Program-made: the position numbers and the translations under genes
Part shown: positions 53,810-62,001 of the stretch, piece after piece
Layout of the letters: each line of letters begins with the position of its first letter
Position numbering within the stretch: position 1 is the first letter of the stretch
Notes under the pieces: generated by a model
The model's input: the letters and a program-made list of their open reading frames with translations, nothing else
Databases searched by the model: none
Told to the model about the DNA's origin: nothing
DNA from: CAYSTL01 sp964516805
GTDB lineage: Archaea; Thermoplasmatota; Thermoplasmata; Halarchaeoplasmatales; Halarchaeoplasmataceae
Reading direction: 5' to 3'
Length of the DNA: 64,000 nucleotides
Assembly (NCBI GenBank): GCA_964516805.1
Contig: CAZEXI010000005.1
Location: forward strand, 1-64,000

Positions 53810-55393
53810 ATGTTGATCAGCAGTGGAATCATATATGCTATAATATTGATAGGCAGTTTCATAGGTGTATTTGCAGTCTTAGATAAATTAGGAGTAATAC
53901 AAAAATACGGTTTAGAACTTTCTGGCCCCTTCCTTATGTGGAAAACAGAAAGGGGTAAAAAACTGATCGATAGGATTGCTAAAAAAAAGAAATTTTGGGA
54001 AAGATATGGTAACTTCGCTTTGATCATCGTATCTATTTGTATGGCTATAATATTATTATTAGTTATCTGGTCAGCATATGTTGCTACGACAATACCAGCT
54101 TCTCAAGCTCCTTCTCCTGAATATATCTTAGGTATACCGGGCATAAATCCATTGATACCAATATGGTATGGTATATTAGGATTGGCTATAGCTATTATTA
54201 TCCACGAATTCTCTCACGGTATACTGGCTAGAGCTGCTGATATCAAAGTTAAATCACTCGGATTGATATTTTTAGTAGTTCCCATGGGGGCTTTTGTCGA
54301 ACCTGATGAGGACGAATTAGAGAATGTAGAGCATATCAAAAGAGATAGAGTTTACGCTGTTGGTCCTACTGCAAATATAGTACTAGCTGTTATCATGGTA
54401 CTCTTATTTTCATCGGTTATGATGGGAGCTGTATCTGCAAAGGAAGACGGGGTTGTGGTGAATACCATCGTAAACGATTCTCCTATAGACAATACTGGAA
54501 TAGAAAAAGGAGAACAGATCATAAAAATTGGAGATACAAAAATCAACGATTTCGATGATGTCCATTCCCTTGAATATGAGCCACTGCAAAAAGTCAATGT
54601 GAGCAGTAAATATGATGGAAAACGGAAGTCTACTGAGGTTACAGCAGGTCTGGTTATTTTAGCAACAACTAATAACTATCCTGCTGACGATGCAGGCCTG
54701 AAGAAGGGTGACATAATTTTAAGGATGAACGATGAACTTATCCATAATTATGATGATTTCGATTCATTTTTATATAATACATCTGCAGAACAATCTATCA
54801 CTGTAACTTATAAAAGATCAGGCCAAGAACTTGATAACACGACTCTCAAATTAAAGGATAAATACGAAAGTTACGAAGAACTTAATCCAACACAAAATAA
54901 AGAAGAATACAAAGGCAAAGGTTACATGGGCGTCTCAGTTTCATATATGGGTTTCGCTGGCTGGGATATTAACATGCTCCCAGACCTGCTTGCTCATCCA
55001 TTCAAAGATGCTGATACCATAGGTGATTACTTCACTTCATCCATGAGATACATAGCACTACCTTTCAGTGGTTTAAGCCCAGTTCCTGAAGATATAGGAA
55101 GCCTGTATCAAATAAATGGAGTTTTGTCCTTCATGCCTAACAATGTATTTTGGATCGTAGCTAATTCGATGTACTGGATATTTTGGCTCAATCTGATGGT
55201 AGGATTATTCAATGCACTGCCTGCGGTTCCACTGGACGGTGGATATATTTTCAATGATGGAGTGACAAAACTGATGGAAAAAATCGGAGTTAAAAAGGAG
55301 ACCGGAGAGAAGATCGCTAACAATCTCACATATGCAATCGCTCTGTTCATACTGTTCCTGATAATCTGGCAGCTGGTCGGACCTAGATTGTGA
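53810..55393 (+). CDS. Site-2 protease family metalloprotease with PDZ domains
   Basis: About 527 residues. Zinc motif HEFSH (residues about 132-136) lies in the membrane segment ILGLAIAIIIHEFSHGI. Two PDZ-like domains at about 215-370 follow, then the second active-site motif LPAVPLDGGYIF (D-G), which completes the zinc site. It cuts substrates inside the membrane, for example anti-regulatory proteins. The ATG at 53810 is preferred to the TTG at 53807. Confidence 0.9.
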   Translation: MLISSGIIYAIILIGSFIGVFAVLDKLGVIQKYGLELSGPFLMWKTERGKKLIDRIAKKKKFWERYGNFALIIVSICMAIILLLVIWSAYVATTIPASQAPSPEYILGIPGINPLIPIWYGILGLAIAIIIHEFSHGILARAADIKVKSLGLIFLVVPMGAFVEPDEDELENVEHIKRDRVYAVGPTANIVLAVIMVLLFSSVMMGAVSAKEDGVVVNTIVNDSPIDNTGIEKGEQIIKIGDTKINDFDDVHSLEYEPLQKVNVSSKYDGKRKSTEVTAGLVILATTNNYPADDAGLKKGDIILRMNDELIHNYDDFDSFLYNTSAEQSITVTYKRSGQELDNTTLKLKDKYESYEELNPTQNKEEYKGKGYMGVSVSYMGFAGWDINMLPDLLAHPFKDADTIGDYFTSSMRYIALPFSGLSPVPEDIGSLYQINGVLSFMPNNVFWIVANSMYWIFWLNLMVGLFNALPAVPLDGGYIFNDGVTKLMEKIGVKKETGEKIANNLTYAIALFILFLIIWQLVGPRL

Positions 55394-55435
55394 CATCCGA
55401 AATAACTATTAGTTCATTTTCCTTTTATCATATCC

Positions 55436-56836
55436 ATGTTACCGTTCAAAGAAGTTGCGATCGCAGATAGAAACTCAGAGTTCAGAGGGGTTCCTCCGAT
55501 AGAGTTGATGGAAAATGCTGGAAAAGGACTGGCAGAAGTTATTTACGAAAGATATCCTGAACAAAAAGTTTTGTTTATCTGTGGTACTGGTAATAACGGT
55601 GGTGACGCTTATGTTGCAGCAAGATATCTAACTGAAAAGATAGGTGCAGACAAAATAACTGTCTTTTTGATAAAGGGTGAAGAAAATATCAGAAGTGATA
55701 TTTCTAGAAAAAATTTTGAAAAACTAAAATGTGAGATCGTTGAGGAATTGGATTGGAAAAGATATGATGATTATCTTTTGGTCGATGCTCTTCTTGGAAC
55801 CGGCATCAAAGGAAAGATAAGAGAACCTTATAGAGAAGTGATGAAAAATATCAACAACAGTGGGAGTCCGATAGTTTCAGTAGATGTTCCTTCTGGCCTG
55901 AGTGCTGATCTACAGGTCAAACCTGATCTAACTGTAACATTCCATGATGCAAAGATCGGTATGAACGAAGAGAATTGTGGGGATATAATAATCAAAGATA
56001 TTGGAATCCCAAAGAAAGCATTAGAATATACTGGACCTGGTGAGATGTTGCTGTATCCAAAACCTAAAAAGGATTCTCATAAAGGTGATAATGGTAATTT
56101 ATTGATAGTTGGCGGTGGACCATATACAGGGGCACCAGCTTTAGCAGCGAAAGCAGCTTTTAGAACTGGAGCTGATCTAGTTCATCTAGCTGTGCCCAGC
56201 GATATCAAGGATATCGTAGCAAGTTATTCTGAAAGCTTTATCGTGCATCATCTAGAAGGAAATAAAATAAAGAAAAGTCATAAAGAGACTATTTTAGAAA
56301 TCGCTAAAAGATGTGATGCAGCTGTTATAGGACCAGGACTTGGTGATGAAGAAAATACACTGAAAACTGTAAAACTGCTGACAGAACAGCTAGACATCCC
56401 TATATTGATAGATGCAGACGGCTTGAAAGCTGTGAGTAAATATGATATTGAATTTGAAAATTATGGTATATTAACTCCACATATGGGTGAATTCATGAAA
56501 CTATGTGATGAAGGAGAGTTTCCAGAAAATGCAGTGGAATATTCTAATGGGCATAAAGTGAGCTTAGTAGTCAAGGGTAAGGAAGATTTTATTACAGACG
56601 GAATTCGAAAAAAATGGAATGATTTTGGTACTCCTGCGATGACAGTGGGTGGAACAGGTGATACTTTATCTGGTGTTATCGGAGCACTGCTCTCTAAGGG
56701 TCTCGAACCATATGATGCAGGAAGATTGGGAAGTTATATAACATGCAGAGCGGGTGAGAAAGCCTTTGAGAGTAAAAAATGGGGATTGATGCCAGAAGAT
56801 ATCGCTGAAAATATCCCAAATATACTAAAGGGATAG
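55436..56836 (+). CDS. nnr: Bifunctional NAD(P)HX epimerase/dehydratase
   Basis: A 466-residue fusion. The N-terminal epimerase (about 1-200) has ELMENAGKGLAE, GTGNNGGDAYVAARYL and VDVPSGLSAD. The C-terminal dehydratase (about 210-466) has HKGDNGNLLIVGGGPYTGAPALAA, GPGLGDEENTLK, LTPHMGEF and GTGDTLSGVIGALLSKG. It repairs hydrated NADH or NADPH using ADP or ATP. Fused forms are usual in prokaryotes. Confidence 0.95.
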   Translation: MLPFKEVAIADRNSEFRGVPPIELMENAGKGLAEVIYERYPEQKVLFICGTGNNGGDAYVAARYLTEKIGADKITVFLIKGEENIRSDISRKNFEKLKCEIVEELDWKRYDDYLLVDALLGTGIKGKIREPYREVMKNINNSGSPIVSVDVPSGLSADLQVKPDLTVTFHDAKIGMNEENCGDIIIKDIGIPKKALEYTGPGEMLLYPKPKKDSHKGDNGNLLIVGGGPYTGAPALAAKAAFRTGADLVHLAVPSDIKDIVASYSESFIVHHLEGNKIKKSHKETILEIAKRCDAAVIGPGLGDEENTLKTVKLLTEQLDIPILIDADGLKAVSKYDIEFENYGILTPHMGEFMKLCDEGEFPENAVEYSNGHKVSLVVKGKEDFITDGIRKKWNDFGTPAMTVGGTGDTLSGVIGALLSKGLEPYDAGRLGSYITCRAGEKAFESKKWGLMPEDIAENIPNILKG

Positions 56837-56881
56837 AAAAATTAATTAAATATATCTCATATACAACAGTTGGCGATAATT

Positions 56882-57286
56882 TTGAGTAGAAAGGACTTAG
56901 AGGATTCACTAAAAAGGCTTATCAAGAAGCCAGGGATAAGGTACTGCTCAATCGTCAAAATGAACGGGAACCTTATCGATTTTGAGGGTGAAATACGCAA
57001 CATGAGCTTAGATACTTACAGTGCAATGTCAGCGACCATTTATGGTGCTGGTAAGACTGCAAATGATCATATAAATACAGATGAACCTCACAACATCGTA
57101 ATAAATGACGGTGGAGGCAGAACCATAATCGAGGGGGTTGGACGTTCACACATAATAGTGGTAAGAGCAGAAGATGATGTTGAATTGAATAAACTTCTAT
57201 CAGAGATAGAAGAGGAGACTGAATTCCTCTCAGAAAATTGGTTAAGAGGACATGTTATCTCCTCTCTCAAGGACAAGTATGGATGA
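56882..57286 (+). CDS. Roadblock/LC7 protein A
   Basis: A 134-residue protein with the roadblock fold: SLKRLIKKPGIRYCSIVKMNGNLIDFEG, SLDTYSAMSATIYGAGKTANDH, and IIVVRAEDDVELNKLLSEI. The TTG at 56882 is chosen because the N-terminus then aligns with the next gene (SRKDLEDSLKR against NKDILLKPLKK) and because a TATA element (AAATATAT at about 56848-56855) lies some 30 nt upstream, predicting a leaderless start. An alternative TTG is at 56870. First gene of a three-gene cluster with a KaiC-like ATPase. Confidence 0.82.
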   Translation: MSRKDLEDSLKRLIKKPGIRYCSIVKMNGNLIDFEGEIRNMSLDTYSAMSATIYGAGKTANDHINTDEPHNIVINDGGGRTIIEGVGRSHIIVVRAEDDVELNKLLSEIEEETEFLSENWLRGHVISSLKDKYG

Positions 57287-57398
57287 CTTACCAGTAATAT
57301 CGAAGTATCTTTTCCAATTTTTATCTTTATATTGATAGAAAACTTAATTTATTATGTTCCTGTTAGTTTAATTTAAGCGATTGCAGGAGGAAGACTTA

Positions 57399-57764
57399 AT
57401 GAATAAAGATATACTATTAAAACCGTTAAAGAAAATATGTTCTAACTCGCAAGTTGAAATTTGTTGTATAGTAAAAACAAACGGAGATGTATCAGCCAGT
57501 GTAGGTGATGTAGATACTTTAGAATTAGAGACTTTTGGTATAATGTCAGCAACTATCTTTGGCGCAGCTTCTACATCTAACGAACAACTGAAGAAAAAAG
57601 AACCTGATCGAATATTTATAGAATCACCGGATGGATATACTTCAGTTATAAATCTATCTAAAGATCATCTTTTAGTTATCAGAACTAAATCAAACTTTGA
57701 TATTAGAAAAATTGATAAAAAATTTAGTAAAAATATAGATGAGATAAAAAATAATTTGAAGTGA
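57399..57764 (+). CDS. Roadblock/LC7 protein B
   Basis: A 121-residue paralogue of roadblock protein A: KKICSNSQVEICCIVKTNGDVSASVG, LETFGIMSATIFGAASTSNEQL and LLVIRTKSNFDIRKID. The ATG at 57399 follows a strong SD (AGGAGG, 8 nt before) and is preferred over the upstream TTG. Its stop overlaps a GTG of the ATPase gene by 4 bp, so it is coupled to it. It may form a heterodimer with protein A. Confidence 0.82.
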   Translation: MNKDILLKPLKKICSNSQVEICCIVKTNGDVSASVGDVDTLELETFGIMSATIFGAASTSNEQLKKKEPDRIFIESPDGYTSVINLSKDHLLVIRTKSNFDIRKIDKKFSKNIDEIKNNLK

Positions 57765-57769
57765 TAATA

Positions 57770-59299
57770 ATGAAATATTTACAGCTTCCTGAAGAATTGA
57801 ATAATTTCTTCGATGGAGTGATGGGAAGATCCTTGATGATCAAAGGTAATGCGGGGACTGGTAAAACTATAATGAGTTTAAGTGTAATAGAGAAGATAGG
57901 GACTCTCGATAATTCGTTTTATCTTTCTACCAGGGTAACTAATGAAGCTTTGTACAGCCAGTTCAATTGGTTAGAAGAGAAAGACTGGAGATCAAGTTTG
58001 ATGGACGCTAGTATGGATTTTCTTAAATCTATATCAAAAGAAAAAAAGGTCTCATATGAATTCAAAGCACGTAAATCAGAGGAATTGGATAAACTGGATA
58101 AAGCCAGGGATGTCCTCAAAGAGATGAGAGGGAAGGAAGAAGTTGACAAACAATTACCTGAACATATAAGCAGAACCATGCTCGTTTCTTTGGAGAAAGA
58201 GAATAAGATAACAGAGCTTGAAGAACTTTATGATAAAGTTGAAGGACGGCTACCCGAAAATTCATTCGTGGTAATAGATAGTATAGAGGCCATTGTAGAA
58301 CGATATGATATCGATGCTAAACAACTGATAAAAACATTACAAAAAGACCTGGTTGAATGGTCAGGAGTCAAATTGATTCTGATCTCAGAGAAAAAGGAAT
58401 CTATCGAATGGGATTACCTTGTTGATGGAGTCGTCACCTTAAATGAAGAAGAGTTCAAAGGAAGGCGATTTAGAAATATGTATTTGAACAAATTAAGGGG
58501 TGTTCGAATTGAAAGACCTTCCTACTTATTCAGTTTGGAGAATGGAAAATTCCAATACTTCCCTCCTATTACATATCATACCAAGAAACCCATGCTACAA
58601 CCAAATACAATACAGGAAGAAGACATAGAGGATCTACCCTCATCAGATGATGATTTTTATTCCTCTGGATCACGTAAATTAGATGAGATACTCAATGGTG
58701 GATATCCTAAAAATTCCATCGTATTGATAGAAGTTGATGATACTGTTCCTTTCTACGGCCAAATGAATATTTTAGGCCTTGTAGGTAGAAACTTTTTGGT
58801 CCACGGAAACGGAGTTTTGAATATTTCTTCTGAAGCAAGACGTCCAGATAAAAGAGATATTTGCTCATGGTTCCGTGAGATGGTGCCAAATATCGGTGAA
58901 AAAGCTTGTCAAAATTTCAAGATCAAAGGTACCACAAGTCTAGAGAACCTCTCAGAAGCGTATAAAGAGGTTAAATATTTTGCTAATGAACCTATTCTTA
59001 CAGTAACAAATTGGGAAGGTGTAGAGCATTCGGTCGCAAAACGTGAAGGCGAGATTCCTAAAATAGCTAATAGATTGTTAGATCTGATGTCTACACACAG
59101 CGATTTAAATATTGGAATCGTTAGACCAGGCCTAGAGATCACACAAAAATTAAGGAATATTGCAGAAGTACATCTTAAATTGGTGACCAAACACAATACA
59201 TTACTTATGTATGGTGAAAAACCGAACACTGTGATATACAACGTAAACATAAAAGAAGGAGAAAGGGGAGCTGAAGTGGTATTTGATCCTTTGGTCTGA
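57770..59299 (+). CDS. KaiC/RAD55-like ATPase with degenerate second half
   Basis: About 509 residues from the ATG at 57770 (GTG at 57761 overlaps the roadblock gene). The N-terminal half has Walker A GNAGTGKT (residues about 26-33), a long helical insertion and Walker B NSFVVIDSIEAI. The C-terminal half starts like a second KaiC domain (SGSRKLDEILNGGYPKNSIVLIEVDD), but its Walker A lacks GKT, so it should bind no ATP. This two-domain layout is seen in the KaiC-like and GvpD-like ATPases of archaea. Together with two roadblock proteins in the same transcript it likely forms a regulatory complex. Confidence 0.82.
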   Translation: MKYLQLPEELNNFFDGVMGRSLMIKGNAGTGKTIMSLSVIEKIGTLDNSFYLSTRVTNEALYSQFNWLEEKDWRSSLMDASMDFLKSISKEKKVSYEFKARKSEELDKLDKARDVLKEMRGKEEVDKQLPEHISRTMLVSLEKENKITELEELYDKVEGRLPENSFVVIDSIEAIVERYDIDAKQLIKTLQKDLVEWSGVKLILISEKKESIEWDYLVDGVVTLNEEEFKGRRFRNMYLNKLRGVRIERPSYLFSLENGKFQYFPPITYHTKKPMLQPNTIQEEDIEDLPSSDDDFYSSGSRKLDEILNGGYPKNSIVLIEVDDTVPFYGQMNILGLVGRNFLVHGNGVLNISSEARRPDKRDICSWFREMVPNIGEKACQNFKIKGTTSLENLSEAYKEVKYFANEPILTVTNWEGVEHSVAKREGEIPKIANRLLDLMSTHSDLNIGIVRPGLEITQKLRNIAEVHLKLVTKHNTLLMYGEKPNTVIYNVNIKEGERGAEVVFDPLV

Positions 59300-59372
59300 T
59301 TTATATAAAATCATTCTTAAAACTAAAGTTTTATAGTCAAGTCCATATTAACCCAATTAAAGGTGTAATAAT

Positions 59373-61016
59373 ATGGTCGATATTAAAGCTCCAAGAGGTA
59401 CAGAATTAAATTGTAAGGGATGGAAACAGGAAGCGATGTTAAGGCAGCTTAAGAATAATCTAGAAAATGCGGAAGATCCAGATAATTTGATCGTATATGG
59501 TGGATCTGGTAAAGCTGCTAGAAATTGGGAATGTTATGAGAAAATTGTAGAGGCCTTAAAGCAATTAGAAGATGATGAAACTTTGATGATCCAAAGCGGT
59601 AAGCCAGTAGGTGTTTTTAAAACATTTGAAAGAGCTCCTAGAGTCATTATAGCAAATTCAAACATCGTGCCTAAATGGTCTACCTGGGATAAATACTACG
59701 AGTTGGAAGATCTAGGATTGATGATGTATGGTCAGATGACCGCTGGAAGCTGGTGTTATATCGGAACACAAGGTATCATCCAAGGTACGTACGAGACTTT
59801 TGCAGCACTTGCTCGAAAACATTTCGATGGGACGTTAGAAGGTAAGCTTTGTTTAAGTGGTGGTCTCGGAGGAATGGGTGGTGCACAGCCATTGGCTATA
59901 AAGATGAATGGCGGTGTTGCACTTGTTGTTGAGATCAACCCAGAGATGGCACAAAAGAGATTAGATAATGGTTACTGCGATGTTATTGTAGAAGACCTAG
60001 ATGAAGCTCTAGACCTAGCCCTAGAAGCTAAGGAAAATGGCGAGGCAAAATCTATCGGATTGATAGGAAATACTGCTGAAACACATCCTAAAATATTAGA
60101 AAAAGGTATCATACCAGATGTAGTAACAGACCAAACAAGTGCTCACGATTCGATGACTTATTTCCCTAAGGGACTAAGTTATGAAGAAGGACTTGAACTG
60201 AGAGAGAACGATCCTGAAGAATTCAAGAAAAGAGCGATGGAATCGATGAAGCTTCATTGTGAAACCATGGTAAAGATGCAGGAAGAAGGTGCTATCGCGT
60301 TCGATTATGGTAACAATTTGAGAGGACAGGCTAAAGACGCTGGTTTCGATGATGCATTCTCTTATCCTGGTTTCGTTCCTGCCTACATAAGACCTATGTT
60401 CTGTGAAGGAAGAGGACCATTCAGATGGATGGCATTGTCTGGTGACCCTGAAGACATATTGAAAACGGATGAAGTTGTGAAAGAGTTATTCCCAGAAAAC
60501 GAACAGCTTAAGAATTGGATCGATCTAGCAGAAGAACACCTTCCATGGGAAGGATTGCCTGCAAGAGTATGCTGGTTAGGATACGGAGAACGCCATAAAT
60601 TTGCCAAGAAGATAAATGAGATGGTAGCCAGCGGAGAGATATCTGCACCGATATCTATCACAAGGGATCATCTAGACGCAGGTAGTGTTGCCAGTCCAAA
60701 CAGAGAAACTGAAAGTATGAAAGATGGAAGTGATGCTGTAGCAGATTGGCCTTTACTGAACGCGATGATGAATATCAGTGCTGGAGCAGACAGTGTTTCG
60801 ATCCACAACGGTGGTGGAGTCGGTATTGGCCTATCTACACACGCAGGGATGGTCGTTGTCGCTGATGGTTCTAAAGAGGCTGAAGAAAACATCGAGAGAG
60901 TATTTAAGACAGATCCTGGCTCCGGTGTAGTAAGACATGCCGATGCAGGATATGAAAAGGCTATCGAATTTGCTAAGGAACAGGATATAAAGATGCCTAT
61001 GCTCGAAGACGAGTAA
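59373..61016 (+). CDS. hutU: Urocanate hydratase
   Basis: A 547-residue protein matching HutU throughout: MLRQLKNNLENAEDPDNLIVYGGSGKAARNW, SGKPVGVFKTFERAPRV, GGLGGMGGAQPLA (NAD site) and ARVCWLGYGERHKFA, with a Cys known to matter in the family. It converts urocanate to imidazolone propionate in histidine breakdown. A TATA box (TTATATAAAA, 59301-59310) and an SD (AAAGGTG) precede it. No other hut gene is in the window, so it is a lone member here; histidine breakdown can feed the C1 pool. Confidence 0.97.
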   Translation: MVDIKAPRGTELNCKGWKQEAMLRQLKNNLENAEDPDNLIVYGGSGKAARNWECYEKIVEALKQLEDDETLMIQSGKPVGVFKTFERAPRVIIANSNIVPKWSTWDKYYELEDLGLMMYGQMTAGSWCYIGTQGIIQGTYETFAALARKHFDGTLEGKLCLSGGLGGMGGAQPLAIKMNGGVALVVEINPEMAQKRLDNGYCDVIVEDLDEALDLALEAKENGEAKSIGLIGNTAETHPKILEKGIIPDVVTDQTSAHDSMTYFPKGLSYEEGLELRENDPEEFKKRAMESMKLHCETMVKMQEEGAIAFDYGNNLRGQAKDAGFDDAFSYPGFVPAYIRPMFCEGRGPFRWMALSGDPEDILKTDEVVKELFPENEQLKNWIDLAEEHLPWEGLPARVCWLGYGERHKFAKKINEMVASGEISAPISITRDHLDAGSVASPNRETESMKDGSDAVADWPLLNAMMNISAGADSVSIHNGGGVGIGLSTHAGMVVVADGSKEAEENIERVFKTDPGSGVVRHADAGYEKAIEFAKEQDIKMPMLEDE

Positions 61017-61083
61017 AAACTATTCTTCTTTTTTTCATTTCTTTGGAAAGGTTTAATATAATCAATTTCTAGTCTGATGATCG

Positions 61084-61959
61084 ATGAGCGAAGAATTTAC
61101 TGTAGAGAAGATCACACATGATGATAAGGAAGAAGTTCTCGAATTATCTTCTCATATATGGGAAGGTCATGATTACATCCCAGGAGTATTTGATGAATGG
61201 GTAGAAGATGGTGGTTTCTACTGTGGAAAATTAGACGGAAAGATCATTGCGGTAGATAAATTTACAGACCAAGGAGATGGAGTTATCTGGTTAGAAGGAC
61301 TGAGAGTTCATCCTGAATATCAGGGTAAAGGTTATGCTACCAAGATGGTAAACGGTCTGATGGAAAAGGTGAACGAACTCGATTACACTACTCTAAGATT
61401 CATGACGACTGCGAGTAAAGAGCCAGTTAAAAAGATGGCTGATGATAGAGGCTTCGATATTAAGCAGGTCTACAAGTATCTATTGATGGATAAAGAAAGA
61501 TTATCAGAAATGGAAAAAAATGACCTACCTGAAGTAGAAAGAGCTAGAGTTGAGAATTTAGATGATATCATGGATATGATCTACAGTTCAGACGAATACA
61601 GAGATAATAAGAATCAATATATGGCTCACTGGACTACATATGATATTACAGATGATCTGATAAAAGAAGAGATAGAGAAAGGGAACGGATATACGATAAA
61701 AGAAAATGGAAATTTAAAAGCTGTAATCTTCTTTTATTACTATGAAGCACATGATACCCTAAGTATACCTCTCGCTGTTGGAGATAAAAATAAGATAGTA
61801 AAATTGATTAAAAAAGGAATATATCTTTGTTTAAACAACGATTATTCAAGCTATACAATAAAGACAGCATCTGAAATGATTATAGATTGTTCTAAAAAGG
61901 CAGGTATGGAGCCTTCAGACCACTATGAAGTACTGCTTTTCGAAAAAAAGAAAAATTAG
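61084..61959 (+). CDS. GNAT-family acetyltransferase with C-terminal extension
   Basis: A 291-residue protein. The first 150 residues form a GNAT domain with WLEGLRVHPEYQGKGYATKMVNGL (acetyl-CoA loop Q-G-K-G-Y-A). The C-terminal half is of unclear fold, perhaps a second degenerate GNAT domain. A TATA box TTTAATATA (61052-61060) about 28 nt ahead points to a leaderless message. Substrate unknown. Confidence 0.85.
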   Translation: MSEEFTVEKITHDDKEEVLELSSHIWEGHDYIPGVFDEWVEDGGFYCGKLDGKIIAVDKFTDQGDGVIWLEGLRVHPEYQGKGYATKMVNGLMEKVNELDYTTLRFMTTASKEPVKKMADDRGFDIKQVYKYLLMDKERLSEMEKNDLPEVERARVENLDDIMDMIYSSDEYRDNKNQYMAHWTTYDITDDLIKEEIEKGNGYTIKENGNLKAVIFFYYYEAHDTLSIPLAVGDKNKIVKLIKKGIYLCLNNDYSSYTIKTASEMIIDCSKKAGMEPSDHYEVLLFEKKKN

Positions 61960-62001
61960 AGATTTTTTTATTTAACTTTTTTAAAAAGTAGAAAAAAAGG
62001 T

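Noticed and set aside
52489..57382. Short shared sequence TTTAAGCGATT before the MgtC gene and before roadblock gene B
   Set aside because: An 11-base match in AT-rich DNA occurs easily by chance, and its distance from the starts differs.
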